From Acidobacteriota bacterium (GTDB lineage: Bacteria > Acidobacteriota > Terriglobia > Terriglobales > Acidobacteriaceae): a stretch of DNA of 34,844 bases. Positions 25,506-33,441 of this stretch are shown here, piece after piece. The position numbers and the translations under genes were made by a program. The stretch spans positions 1-34,844 of the forward strand of contig JAJZAL010000024.1 of assembly GCA_021799405.1 (NCBI GenBank), in the 5' to 3' direction. The notes under the pieces are model-generated. The model had not been told where the DNA came from. It made no database searches and saw nothing but the letters and a program-made list of their open reading frames with translations. Each line of letters opens with the position of its first letter. Positions within the stretch are counted from its first letter, which is position 1.

Positions 25506-28400
25506 TTGAGCTGTGAGGGTGTGCCTATTTTTCCCGCAACGAAGGGAAGCGAAAGCTCCCCAAAGGAATTGAGCAAGGTTTTGCGTTCACATCGCCGCTA
25601 TTTGCAGTTGCTGGTGTTGTTTATGCTGTCGATCACGGCGATTTCGGCGTGGGCTCAGCAGCAGAACATTATCCGCGAGATCCGGATCATCGGCGTGCGC
25701 CGCATCCCGAGGGAGACGGTGCTGGCGCGCATGTTCAGTCGCGTCGGCGACCCTTATGATCCGTTGACGGTGGAGCGGGATTTCAACTCGCTGTGGAACA
25801 CCGGATACTTCGAAGATGTGCGTATTCAGAAGGAAGACACGCCTACTGGCGTGATTCTGAACGTGTATCTAAAGGAGAAACCGACGATCAGTGAGATCCA
25901 CTACAAGGGGATCAACTCGATCACGGTCTCCGACATTCTGACGCGGTACAAGAAGAACAAAGTGCACCTGTCACCGGAGGATCAGTACGATCCGACGCAG
26001 ATTGCCGGAGCGATCACGTCGATCCGGCAGCTGGAGGCCGAGCATGGCCACCAGTTTGCGACGGTGAAGCCCGTGATCAAGAATGTTCCGCCGGCGCGAG
26101 TGGATATTACGTTCGACGTGAAGGAAGGCCCGAAGGTGAAGGTGGGCAGGATCACCTTCAGCGGCAACAATCACGTTTCGTCACGGACTCTGCGGAATGC
26201 GATGGTCGATTTGCGGCCGATCGGAATTCCGCACTCGATTATTTTTGAGCATCTTTTTGCCCGGACCTATGACGCCAGCAAGCTGGACCAGGACGCCGAG
26301 CGCGTGATGATGGCTTACCGCGACCGCGGTTACGAGCGGGTGAACGTGGGCGAGCCGATCACGCATCTGCGCAATGAGTCGGGTCTGTCCTTGTTCACGT
26401 TCCGGCCGAGGAAGGGCAAGCGGATCGATATTCACATTCCGATTGAGGAAGGCGAACGCTACCGGCTGGGCACGATCACGTTCAGCGGCAACAAGGCGGT
26501 TACGAACACGAAGGCGCTGCGCGCCCAGTTCGACATGAAGAAGGGGCAGATTTTCAATGCGACAACCTTTTACAAGGGTTTGAAGAATCTGCGCAAAGCG
26601 TACGGGACGCTGGGGTACATCAACTTTGTGGCCAATCCGACGCCGACCTTCGATGAGAAGACGCACACCATCAACTGGAAGATCGATATCGATGAAGGCA
26701 AGCCGTTCTATGTGTCGCGGATTCAGTTCCGCGGCAACACGGTGACTCGCGATTTCGTGATCCGTCGCGCGCTGCTGCTGCAGGAAGGGCAGGTTTATAA
26801 CAGCAACCTGTGGAAGCTGAGCCTGATGCGGCTGAACCAGCTGAACTACTTTGACCCGCTGAAGGTGAGCCAGGACTCGGAGACGCATGAAAACGCGCAG
26901 AAGGGCACCGTGGACCTGCTGTTGCGGGTGCATGAGAAGGGCAAGAACTCGATCGGCCTGAACGGCGGTGTGAGTGGCTTGTCGGGCTCGTTTATCGGGT
27001 TGAACTACCAGACGAATAACTTCCTAGGACTGGGCGAAACGCTGACGGTGCAGGCCAGCGGCGGCGATCTGCAGAAGAACTTCGTCTTCGGGTTTACCGA
27101 GCCATACGTGGAGAACAAGCCGCTGGAACTGGGCTTCCAGATCGTCGACCAGAAGACGGATTACAACGCGTCAAAGAACTACAGTCTGACGGGCCATGTT
27201 TCGCAGAACTACAGCAACGCGACGAACTCGCTGCTGCAGAACTATAACCAGCAGAGCCTGGGTTACACGTTTTTCGCGAACTACCAGTTGCCGCACTCGT
27301 TCAAGCGAATCGGCCTTACCTACTCATGGAACAAAGCTTCGGTAACCACTTACAGCCCGGCCTCGCAGAACCTGTTCCAGTCGCTGGCGTTCCGGAGCGG
27401 CATCCAGGGGCAGAATGCGCTGGAAGGCATTCTGACGAGCGAAGCTTCGCTGAGCCTGTCAGAAGACAAGCTGGATGCGTTGTTCCTGCCGCATACGGGT
27501 TACGAGTTCTCGAGCGCAATGCAGATAGCGGGTATCTGGGGCAGCGTCCGGTATATTCGTCCGCTGGTGCAGTGGGAGCAGTACTTCCCGATCAAGGGGT
27601 TGAGGCTGAACCCGCAAGGGCGCAATACGCTCGGATACCGCGTGATGGTTTCCTACATCCGCGGCATCAGTGGCGATGTGGCGCCTCCATTTGATCGCGC
27701 TTACCAGGGTGGTGAAAACGAGCTTCGCGGATTCCAGATTCGCGCGGGGACGCCATATGGATTTGTGCCGACGCGGGTGCTGTTCAACCTGACGAACCCG
27801 GATGGGTCGACGGTGCCCCGCAATCCGTCGGATCCGAGCGAAGGGCCGATCAAGGTGCCGCTGCCGGTTTACGGTATTGCGCCGGTGGGCGGCGACACGA
27901 GCATCATCACGAACGTGGAGTACACCATTCCGATCTATGCGCGGAGCGTGGCCTTCAAGTTCTATGATGACTTCGGCCTGGACATGGCGCTGGTCAAGAG
28001 CCAGTTGCTGCAGAGCCCGGAGGGCATTGCCGCACTGGATTCGCCGCTCTATGGCTGCCCGAACTATGTGAATGGGGCCTGCCAGGGCGGGGTGCCGATC
28101 AAGTTCTCGAATACGATCAACATTATTCCGGGAACCAATTTCGTGCCGAGAGATTCGCTGGGTGCAGCACTGGTCGTGATGGTGCCAATCATCAACGCGC
28201 CATTCACCCTGTACTATGCCTACAATCCGGCGCGACTGGAAACGCAATTCAACCGGCAGAACCTGATTACGAGAAGCATGTTCCCATCGGGTAATGCAGG
28301 CGATTACACTTATGCATTGTCACAGCAGTTGTACAACGGGCTGTATCAGTTGCGTGAACCGAAGGCGACGTTCCGGTTGAGTCTGACGACGTCGTTTTAG
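25506..28400 (+). CDS. bamA: Outer-membrane protein assembly factor BamA
   Basis: A protein of about 964 residues with a hydrophobic signal segment (LQLLVLFMLSITAISAWAQQ, about residues 33-52), five POTRA domains to about residue 480 (repeated patterns such as VGRITFSGNNHVS, LGTITFSGNKAVT, VSRIQFRGNTVT), and a C-terminal 16-strand barrel. The conserved loop-6 motif reads GGENELRGF near residue 739, and the chain ends with FRLSLTTSF, an aromatic C-terminus. BamA inserts beta-barrel proteins into the outer membrane. The start is uncertain: TTG 25506 gives a long pre-signal region, and GTG or TTG codons further in are possible. A TATAAT at 25474-25479 may be its -10 element. The chaperone gene follows 247 bases later. 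Confidence 0.95.
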   Translation: MSCEGVPIFPATKGSESSPKELSKVLRSHRRYLQLLVLFMLSITAISAWAQQQNIIREIRIIGVRRIPRETVLARMFSRVGDPYDPLTVERDFNSLWNTGYFEDVRIQKEDTPTGVILNVYLKEKPTISEIHYKGINSITVSDILTRYKKNKVHLSPEDQYDPTQIAGAITSIRQLEAEHGHQFATVKPVIKNVPPARVDITFDVKEGPKVKVGRITFSGNNHVSSRTLRNAMVDLRPIGIPHSIIFEHLFARTYDASKLDQDAERVMMAYRDRGYERVNVGEPITHLRNESGLSLFTFRPRKGKRIDIHIPIEEGERYRLGTITFSGNKAVTNTKALRAQFDMKKGQIFNATTFYKGLKNLRKAYGTLGYINFVANPTPTFDEKTHTINWKIDIDEGKPFYVSRIQFRGNTVTRDFVIRRALLLQEGQVYNSNLWKLSLMRLNQLNYFDPLKVSQDSETHENAQKGTVDLLLRVHEKGKNSIGLNGGVSGLSGSFIGLNYQTNNFLGLGETLTVQASGGDLQKNFVFGFTEPYVENKPLELGFQIVDQKTDYNASKNYSLTGHVSQNYSNATNSLLQNYNQQSLGYTFFANYQLPHSFKRIGLTYSWNKASVTTYSPASQNLFQSLAFRSGIQGQNALEGILTSEASLSLSEDKLDALFLPHTGYEFSSAMQIAGIWGSVRYIRPLVQWEQYFPIKGLRLNPQGRNTLGYRVMVSYIRGISGDVAPPFDRAYQGGENELRGFQIRAGTPYGFVPTRVLFNLTNPDGSTVPRNPSDPSEGPIKVPLPVYGIAPVGGDTSIITNVEYTIPIYARSVAFKFYDDFGLDMALVKSQLLQSPEGIAALDSPLYGCPNYVNGACQGGVPIKFSNTINIIPGTNFVPRDSLGAALVVMVPIINAPFTLYYAYNPARLETQFNRQNLITRSMFPSGNAGDYTYALSQQLYNGLYQLREPKATFRLSLTTSF

Positions 28401-28453
28401 AGAATGGCCGCAGCAGGGGGGTGAGGGCGAAGCCTTTTCCCCCTTTGTGCGGA

Positions 28454-28482
28454 TTGACTGTGTCAGGGGGCAACCCTATAAT
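28454..28482 (+). promoter_or_regulatory. Sigma70-type promoter of the Skp-like gene
   Basis: TTGACT (28454-28459) and TATAAT (28477-28482) are separated by exactly 17 bases, which is close to the vegetative consensus. Transcription would start near 28489, leaving a leader of about 160 bases before ATG 28648. That leader contains a perfect short hairpin (arms GGAAGCGA 28576-28583 and TCGCTTCC 28588-28595). Confidence 0.75.
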
Positions 28483-28647
28483 TCGCTCAGTTCCTGAAAA
28501 TGTCTTCGGCCCGTTGTTCTGAGCGTGCTGACCTGTTTACAGGGTGCACGTCTGGCCCACGGAGAAGCAGTATAGGGAAGCGAAGATTCGCTTCCGCGAG
28601 CACAGCGGGCGAAATCACATACAGAACTGAAGGAGTTCTCAAACCGA

Positions 28648-29259
28648 ATGAAGCGTTCGTTGTCACTTGTTTGTGTAATGATTACCAGCTTTGGCCTGAC
28701 AGCTATGGCTCAGACCAGCCATTCCGTTCCGAATGCGCCCGGAATGGGAGGTTCGCACGAAAAGATCGCAGTGATCATGTTCCAGGCTGCAGTGGCCCGC
28801 ACAAATGAAGGACAGCGGGACTTCCAGAACCTTGAGAAGAAGTTTGCCCCCAAGAACGAGCAGTTGAAGCAGGAGAGCGACCAGATCAAAACGCTGCAGA
28901 AGTCGCTGCAGGCAGATGCGAAGACCCTGACCCCCGAGCAACGTCAGGAAAAGGTCAGCGAGATCCAGGACAAGGAAAAGATCCTGCAGCAGCAGGTCGA
29001 GGATGCTCGGTCGGATTTCCAAAACGAGATGGGATCTGCGTTCAACGGCCTGGCACAGAAAGTGGGAGCTGTGATGACCGCGTATGCCCAGCAGCACGGG
29101 TACAGCATTGTGCTGGACGCGAGTTCTGCGCAGAGCCCGGTCCTGTGGGCCAGCCCGACGACCGACATCACAAAGGCAGTGATTGCGGCATACAACCAGA
29201 AGTCGGGTGTGCCGGCGCCTCCGCCGCCCGCTCCGACGCCGGGCGCACCGGGTAAATAA
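28648..29259 (+). CDS. skp: OmpH/Skp-family periplasmic chaperone
   Basis: The 203-residue precursor has a signal peptide (MKRSLSLVCVMITSFGLTAMA-Q), a short linker, then the OmpH core: a beta strand (EKIAVIMFQAAVARTNEGQRDF) followed by long charged helices (about 65-140, EKKFAPKNEQLKQ... KEKILQQQVEDA) and a return segment (GYSIVLDASSAQSPVLWASPTTDIT). The C-terminus is Pro/Ala-rich. Skp holds unfolded outer-membrane proteins in the periplasm and passes them to the Bam complex; its position after bamA fits. AAGGAG lies about 12 bases before the ATG, a little far. It has its own promoter and ends at a strong terminator. Confidence 0.92.
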   Translation: MKRSLSLVCVMITSFGLTAMAQTSHSVPNAPGMGGSHEKIAVIMFQAAVARTNEGQRDFQNLEKKFAPKNEQLKQESDQIKTLQKSLQADAKTLTPEQRQEKVSEIQDKEKILQQQVEDARSDFQNEMGSAFNGLAQKVGAVMTAYAQQHGYSIVLDASSAQSPVLWASPTTDITKAVIAAYNQKSGVPAPPPPAPTPGAPGK

Positions 29260-29283
29260 GAACCGGTCACGCGAGTCGTAGAT

Positions 29284-29320
29284 AAAAGGGCTCTCCTGCA
29301 TGGAGAGCCCTTTTACTTTT
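29284..29320 (+). terminator. Rho-independent terminator after the Skp-like gene
   Basis: A perfect 13-bp stem, AAAAGGGCTCTCC (29284-29296) with GGAGAGCCCTTTT (29302-29314), surrounds a five-base loop and is followed by ACTTTT. It lies 25 bases past the stop codon. Confidence 0.93.
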
Positions 29321-29705
29321 AGTTATAGGCAGTAATTAGTGTGCTAATGCGCTTCGGGTTGTGAAACGAGTCGCAACGAGCTGTGGAAAGCTTTGTGGAA
29401 AATGAAACTCCGAGAGTCGGGCGATGCAAAATGCAGGGCGTCGTGGGCTCGTGGATGGGTGTTCCAGCTCTTCAATACCTGAAAAGCCTTACATTTGCCG
29501 CGAGTGCCGCTGTGAAACCAGTGCATATTATTTTTTTGTAACTTTCGGGCTTTTCCACAGATGCCAAAAGCCCTGATCAGAATCTGGCTTTCGTGAGGCG
29601 GCCAAGAGACCGCCCCGAAGAGCATCATTTTTTCAGTAAAAGATCAAAGACAGTTACAGATAATCGGATGATTTCCGGCAGGATTCCGCATATGTATCCG
29701 GGAAT
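29321..29705. other. 385-bp AT-richer intergenic region
   Basis: I see no supported gene. It lies between the skp terminator and the 3' end of the minus-strand methyltransferase gene. A run of seven T near 29530 and several TGTGGAAA-type words (29380-29400, 29553-29559) are present, without a recognisable element. A terminator for the minus-strand operon is expected here, but none stands out. Confidence 0.4.
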
Positions 29706-30518
29706 TCAGGAATGCTCGTAACTTGTGCCCGATATTGTCGCTGTAATGATGACGTACCCGAGGCGGCCCTGGCGGACGGCATCCTGAGCGGCAAGGGTCA
29801 TCTGTTTGGCGGCGGCGAGGTCGAAATTGGGGGCTGAAATTTTCTTGAGTGCGCGGGCAATTTCAAAGGCCAGCAGACGAGTCCGAATTTGGCGGACCAT
29901 GTCGTCGAGGGCGGAGTCGTGGGGCTCGGTGACAGCGAGCGTGAAACCCGCGGATTGCAGCAGGGAGTGGTATTGATCGAGGGGCTGCGCATCGGCGATG
30001 CAGGCGACCCAGGCCATAAGCGTTTGCAGTTCTTCAGGAAGCTGCGGGGCGCGAGTGAGATCGCTGATGCCGAGCTTTCCGCCAGGCCGGAGGACGCGGG
30101 CAAATTCGGATGCAGCGACGGTCTTGGCCGGGAAGGTGCAAAAGGCGCATTCGCAGAGAAGCGCGTCAAATGAGGCATCAGGAAACGGGAGCGATTCGGC
30201 GTCGGCGACCTGGAAATGGACACGATCGGCGAGGCCGCTGGATTGAGCGGCAGTGTTGGCGCGATCGACGTTTTCAGCGCTGAGGTCGACGCCGGTGACG
30301 CGGCAGCGGTAATGTCCGGCGAGATGGATGGCGCTGGCGCCGGTGCCGGCGGCAACGTCGAGGACGTGAGATGAGCGGTTGAGCTCAAGCAATGCGCCGA
30401 GGCGTTCGGTGAGGGCGAGGCCGCCGGGGTGGAAAGAGTCGCCGAGGAGCAGGCGGGCGGCTTCGGTCTGGTAGAGATTGGCGCAGCATTTCTTGACGGC
30501 GGCTGGGTCGGCGCTCAC
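29706..30518 (-). CDS. Class I SAM-dependent methyltransferase coupled to the radical SAM gene
   Basis: The 270-residue protein has the Rossmann methyltransferase fold. Motif I is VLDVAAGTG (residues 52-60), an acidic loop VTGVDLS lies near 74-80, VADAESLPFPDASFD near 104-118, and VLRPGGKLGISDL follows. An N-terminal block (KKCCANLYQTEAARLLLGDSF) and the cysteines at 122, 124 and 127 (LCECAFCTFP) are unusual for a generic enzyme. It starts at GTG 30518, which overlaps the TGA of the radical SAM gene as GTGA, so translation is coupled and the two proteins probably share a pathway. The methyl acceptor is unknown; a lipid or lipid-linked substrate is guessed only from the partner. A thiol- or arsenic-related role cannot be excluded given the cysteines. 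Confidence 0.88.
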   Translation of the reverse strand: MSADPAAVKKCCANLYQTEAARLLLGDSFHPGGLALTERLGALLELNRSSHVLDVAAGTGASAIHLAGHYRCRVTGVDLSAENVDRANTAAQSSGLADRVHFQVADAESLPFPDASFDALLCECAFCTFPAKTVAASEFARVLRPGGKLGISDLTRAPQLPEELQTLMAWVACIADAQPLDQYHSLLQSAGFTLAVTEPHDSALDDMVRQIRTRLLAFEIARALKKISAPNFDLAAAKQMTLAAQDAVRQGRLGYVIITATISGTSYEHS

Positions 30519-32056
30519 TTCTGAATCTCCGTGAGGCTGGGGCTGGGGAAGTGGAAGTCAACAGAGCGCGGCACGTAGGGCGTACCGGCGGCGCGGGCTT
30601 TGCGGCGTTCGGGTTCCATGGCTTCCAACTGGCGGCGGGCCTGTTCGCGGTAGCCGATGGAGTTGTAGGCGCAGAAGGGAATCTGCTTTCCACCGGGGAG
30701 CAGGAATTCCTTGCAGCACTTCATGAGGTTTTTCTGGTTGAAGGTCCACGGGTCCATGAAGTCCTGGAGCATGATCATGATCATGTTTCGGGCGAAGTCG
30801 CCCTTGGTGATGTCGTCGGGGATGCCGCAGGTTTCGCAGGAGAAGGCGGCCTGCCGGGCCGATTTGTCCGATCCGGGCACGGAGGCTGAGGACCAGAGGC
30901 CTTCGAGGGCGCGGCGCACTTCGACGCTGAAATCGGGGAGGACGCGATTGGTGATGTAGTCGAGGTAGTCGTGGACGTTGATGATGCGCGGGAGCGGGGT
31001 GACGGTGTCGCCGTCGAGGAAGGCGTAGGTGACGGAGTTGCAGGTGGGAAAACAGCAGGGGACGGGGACAAAGTCGGAGGCGAGGAATTTACCGGAGGTC
31101 TGCTCTTCGATGAGGCGGATGATGTCGGGAATGGTCATACGCTTCATGGGATCGTGGTGGGAGTGGCGGCCGGCGTGGAAGGCGGGTTGGAAGTTGATGC
31201 CGCGCACGGCCGGGTGCTGGATGGCGAAGTCGATGATGCGGCCGATTTCGTGCTCGTTGACGCCACGCTCGATGGCAGGGACGAGAGTAACGTGGAGGCC
31301 GATGGAGGCGAGGCGATCGAGGGCGCGGAGTTTTTCCTCGAGGATTTCCGGCTCGCCGCGCAGGATACGGTAGGTTTCCGAGTCGAAGCCGTCGAACTGG
31401 AAGTAGAGCGAGGGGCGGACGTGGTTGAGTTCGGCGAGGAAGCGGTCGTCGTGGGCGATGCGCTTGCCGTTGGTGTTGATCATGACGTAGGGGATATTGC
31501 GGGCGTGAGCGGCGCGTACGAAGTCGAGGATCTGGGGGTGGATGGTAGGCTCGCCGCCAGAGAACTGGACGACTTCCGGGTTGCCCTCGGTGCGGACAAG
31601 GTCGTCGAGCATCTGTTCGACTTCTTCAAGGGTGAGGCTGTAGCCGGGTTGCGCATTGGCAAAGCAGAGGGGGCAGTCCATGTTGCAGTTGCTGTTGACC
31701 TCGATGATGCCGAGGCAGGTGTGCTGCTGATGGTCGGGGCAGAGGCCGCAGTCGTGTGGGCAGCCGTCGACGATTTCGGTTCCGTGCGCGAGCGGGATGG
31801 TGCCGGGTTTGTTGTAGCGGGCGAAGGTGGTATAGGCCTGGGCGTCGGCGTAGACGAGGGATTCGAAAGAGCCGCAGTTGGGACAGCGCTTGCGCATGTA
31901 GACCTTGTTGTCGCGCAGGAGAATCTGGGCGTCGATGACCTTGCGGCATTCCGGGCAGATGCTGCGGGTGAGCTCGTAAAAGATGTAGTCGGCATCGTGC
32001 TTGCGGGGAGCAGGTCTGGCGGAAGCAAGAGGAGAGTTGACGGGTGACTGAGCCAA
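30515..32056 (-). CDS. Cysteine-rich radical SAM enzyme, tetraether / membrane-spanning lipid synthase-like
   Basis: The 513-residue protein begins with a rubredoxin-like CPEC (C34, C37) and CPNC (C58, C61) pair. An extra cysteine cluster region follows at C99, C103, C106 and C114 (CPHDCGLCPDHQQHTC), then the radical SAM CxxxCxxC at C124, C128, C131 (CNMDCPLC). Further cysteines occur in PVPCCFPTC, FSCETCGIP, MKCCKEF and PFCAYN. This layout, with LTRSICPEC at the start, matches the archaeal tetraether lipid synthase described from Methanocaldococcus, which binds several [4Fe-4S] clusters plus a rubredoxin-type iron, and its acidobacterial homologues proposed to join lipid tails. The start is TTG 32056 with GGAGA about seven bases upstream. 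It is translationally coupled to the downstream methyltransferase. The lipid role is inferred from resemblance. Confidence 0.88.
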   Translation of the reverse strand: MAQSPVNSPLASARPAPRKHDADYIFYELTRSICPECRKVIDAQILLRDNKVYMRKRCPNCGSFESLVYADAQAYTTFARYNKPGTIPLAHGTEIVDGCPHDCGLCPDHQQHTCLGIIEVNSNCNMDCPLCFANAQPGYSLTLEEVEQMLDDLVRTEGNPEVVQFSGGEPTIHPQILDFVRAAHARNIPYVMINTNGKRIAHDDRFLAELNHVRPSLYFQFDGFDSETYRILRGEPEILEEKLRALDRLASIGLHVTLVPAIERGVNEHEIGRIIDFAIQHPAVRGINFQPAFHAGRHSHHDPMKRMTIPDIIRLIEEQTSGKFLASDFVPVPCCFPTCNSVTYAFLDGDTVTPLPRIINVHDYLDYITNRVLPDFSVEVRRALEGLWSSASVPGSDKSARQAAFSCETCGIPDDITKGDFARNMIMIMLQDFMDPWTFNQKNLMKCCKEFLLPGGKQIPFCAYNSIGYREQARRQLEAMEPERRKARAAGTPYVPRSVDFHFPSPSLTEIQK

Positions 32057-32127
32057 AAGGATTCTCCAGAGTCAGGGTGCGCGTGGGTTGAGGCATCCCT
32101 GACGGATTAGATCGTCGGGACCAGAGA

Positions 32128-32146
32128 AGGTTACGGCGCGTAACCT
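32128..32146. promoter_or_regulatory. Perfect 8-3-8 palindrome between divergent genes, candidate operator
   Basis: AGGTTACG-GCG-CGTAACCT is a perfect inverted repeat placed between the radical SAM gene (start 32056, minus) and the MFS gene (start 32185, plus). The 128-base gap must hold both promoters, so the site could bind a dimeric repressor controlling one or both directions. No regulator gene is next to it. Confidence 0.5.
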
Positions 32147-32184
32147 ATTCACGACAGGGCCATCGTATACCTGTTGGGAAGGGA

Positions 32185-33441
32185 TTGTTGAGCGGCGCAG
32201 GAAAGGGACATTTAGGAGCTGGAATATTTGCGCATGGGCTGGCGCGCGTTGCGGGCGCGGCGAGCGGCGTACTGATTGGCGTGTACCTCGCCGCGCTGAG
32301 CGGACGCGGCATGCATGTGGGCGCTGAATTTGTGGGTGTGCTGGGCGCGGTGTCATTTGGGGCGGAACTGGTGACGTCAGTGCCGATGGGGACGTTGTCG
32401 GATGCGATATCTCCGCGGCGCCTTATGGTGGCGGGCGCGCTGGTGGCGGGATTTGCGACGTGGCTGATGGGCGCCACGCCGCGCGTGCCGGTGTTTGTGC
32501 TAAGCCGCGTGCTGGAGGGAGTGGGCGCGGCGGCGATCACTCCACCGCTGCTGGCATGGCTGGCAGAGGTAACAGAATACGAGTCCGGACTGCGGGCGCG
32601 GGTGATGAGCTTTTTTGAGCTTTCGCTGCTGTGCGGGCTGGGATTGGGCGGAATTGTCGCGACAGAGTTGTGGCAGCGGCAGGGCGCGCATGGATTTGCA
32701 ACAATTGCGGTTGCATACGCGGCGTGTGCGGCACTGTTTTATGGTGCGGTACGGGGCGGAGCCGCGCATGGCGGGAACGCAGCGCTGCACGGATTGAAGG
32801 AAGCGTTGCGGGATCCAGCGGTAAGACATCTGGCGCCGGTATGGCTGTGCATTAATGCGGTGGTGGGGATGTGGCTTGGTCCAACACTGCCGTTTCTGCT
32901 GACGCGGCATGCGGCGGGCGGGCAGTATCTGGATGGGATTTTTGCCGCTGCGCCGACGCGTGTGGGCTGGCTACTGCTGGGATATTCGGCGGTGTTTGGC
33001 GCGGGTGTGACGGTGTGGAGCTTTGTGCTGCCGCGGTTGCGGGTGCGGACGGCGATGATGATTTCCCTGTGGGCGATGCTGCCGGTGTGCGGCGGGCTGT
33101 ATGTGCTGAATCATTCGGCGGCGATGACGGATGCCGCACGGTGGACGATGGTCGTGGCGACGGCGCTGCTGGTGATGGTGGAGAGCGGATTCACTCCTGC
33201 CGCGCTGGCGTGGCTGGCGCAATCGCTGGGTCGAGGTGCGGGCAAGGGTGCGGCGATGAGCGTGTATTCGGTGCTGTTGAGCGTGGGAGCGATTGCGGGT
33301 TCGCTGCTGGCGGGTGCGCTTGGTCAGGCGCTGCGGATGGATGGATTGTTGCTGGGAACGGCGGTCCTGGGAGCAGGAGCGTTGGTGCTGCTGCGCTGGG
33401 CGCGCGTTCCCGAGGAGGGGCAGGCAGATGGAGCAATATGA
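32185..33441 (+). CDS. Major facilitator superfamily transporter
   Basis: The 418-residue protein has about 12 hydrophobic helices. The loop between helices 2 and 3 carries the MFS signature in the form SVPMGTLSDAISPRRLMVAG, and helix 4 has VLSRVLEGVGAA. It is a proton-coupled transporter of unknown substrate; sequence features suggest the drug/metabolite exporter type rather than a sugar importer, but weakly. The start is one of two adjacent TTG codons (32185 or 32188) after GGGAAGGGA. It overlaps the following flavoprotein gene by 14 bases, so both are cotranslated. Divergent from the radical SAM operon. Confidence 0.88.
   Translation: MLSGAGKGHLGAGIFAHGLARVAGAASGVLIGVYLAALSGRGMHVGAEFVGVLGAVSFGAELVTSVPMGTLSDAISPRRLMVAGALVAGFATWLMGATPRVPVFVLSRVLEGVGAAAITPPLLAWLAEVTEYESGLRARVMSFFELSLLCGLGLGGIVATELWQRQGAHGFATIAVAYAACAALFYGAVRGGAAHGGNAALHGLKEALRDPAVRHLAPVWLCINAVVGMWLGPTLPFLLTRHAAGGQYLDGIFAAAPTRVGWLLLGYSAVFGAGVTVWSFVLPRLRVRTAMMISLWAMLPVCGGLYVLNHSAAMTDAARWTMVVATALLVMVESGFTPAALAWLAQSLGRGAGKGAAMSVYSVLLSVGAIAGSLLAGALGQALRMDGLLLGTAVLGAGALVLLRWARVPEEGQADGAI

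Noticed and set aside
29344..29628. 94-residue minus-strand frame between skp and the methyltransferase
   Set aside because: Composition looks random, there is no ribosome site or domain, and it lies in an AT-richer intergenic region.
30971..32047. 358-residue plus-strand frame opposite the radical SAM gene
   Set aside because: Val/Glu/Asp/Gly-rich antisense shadow with no recognisable motif.
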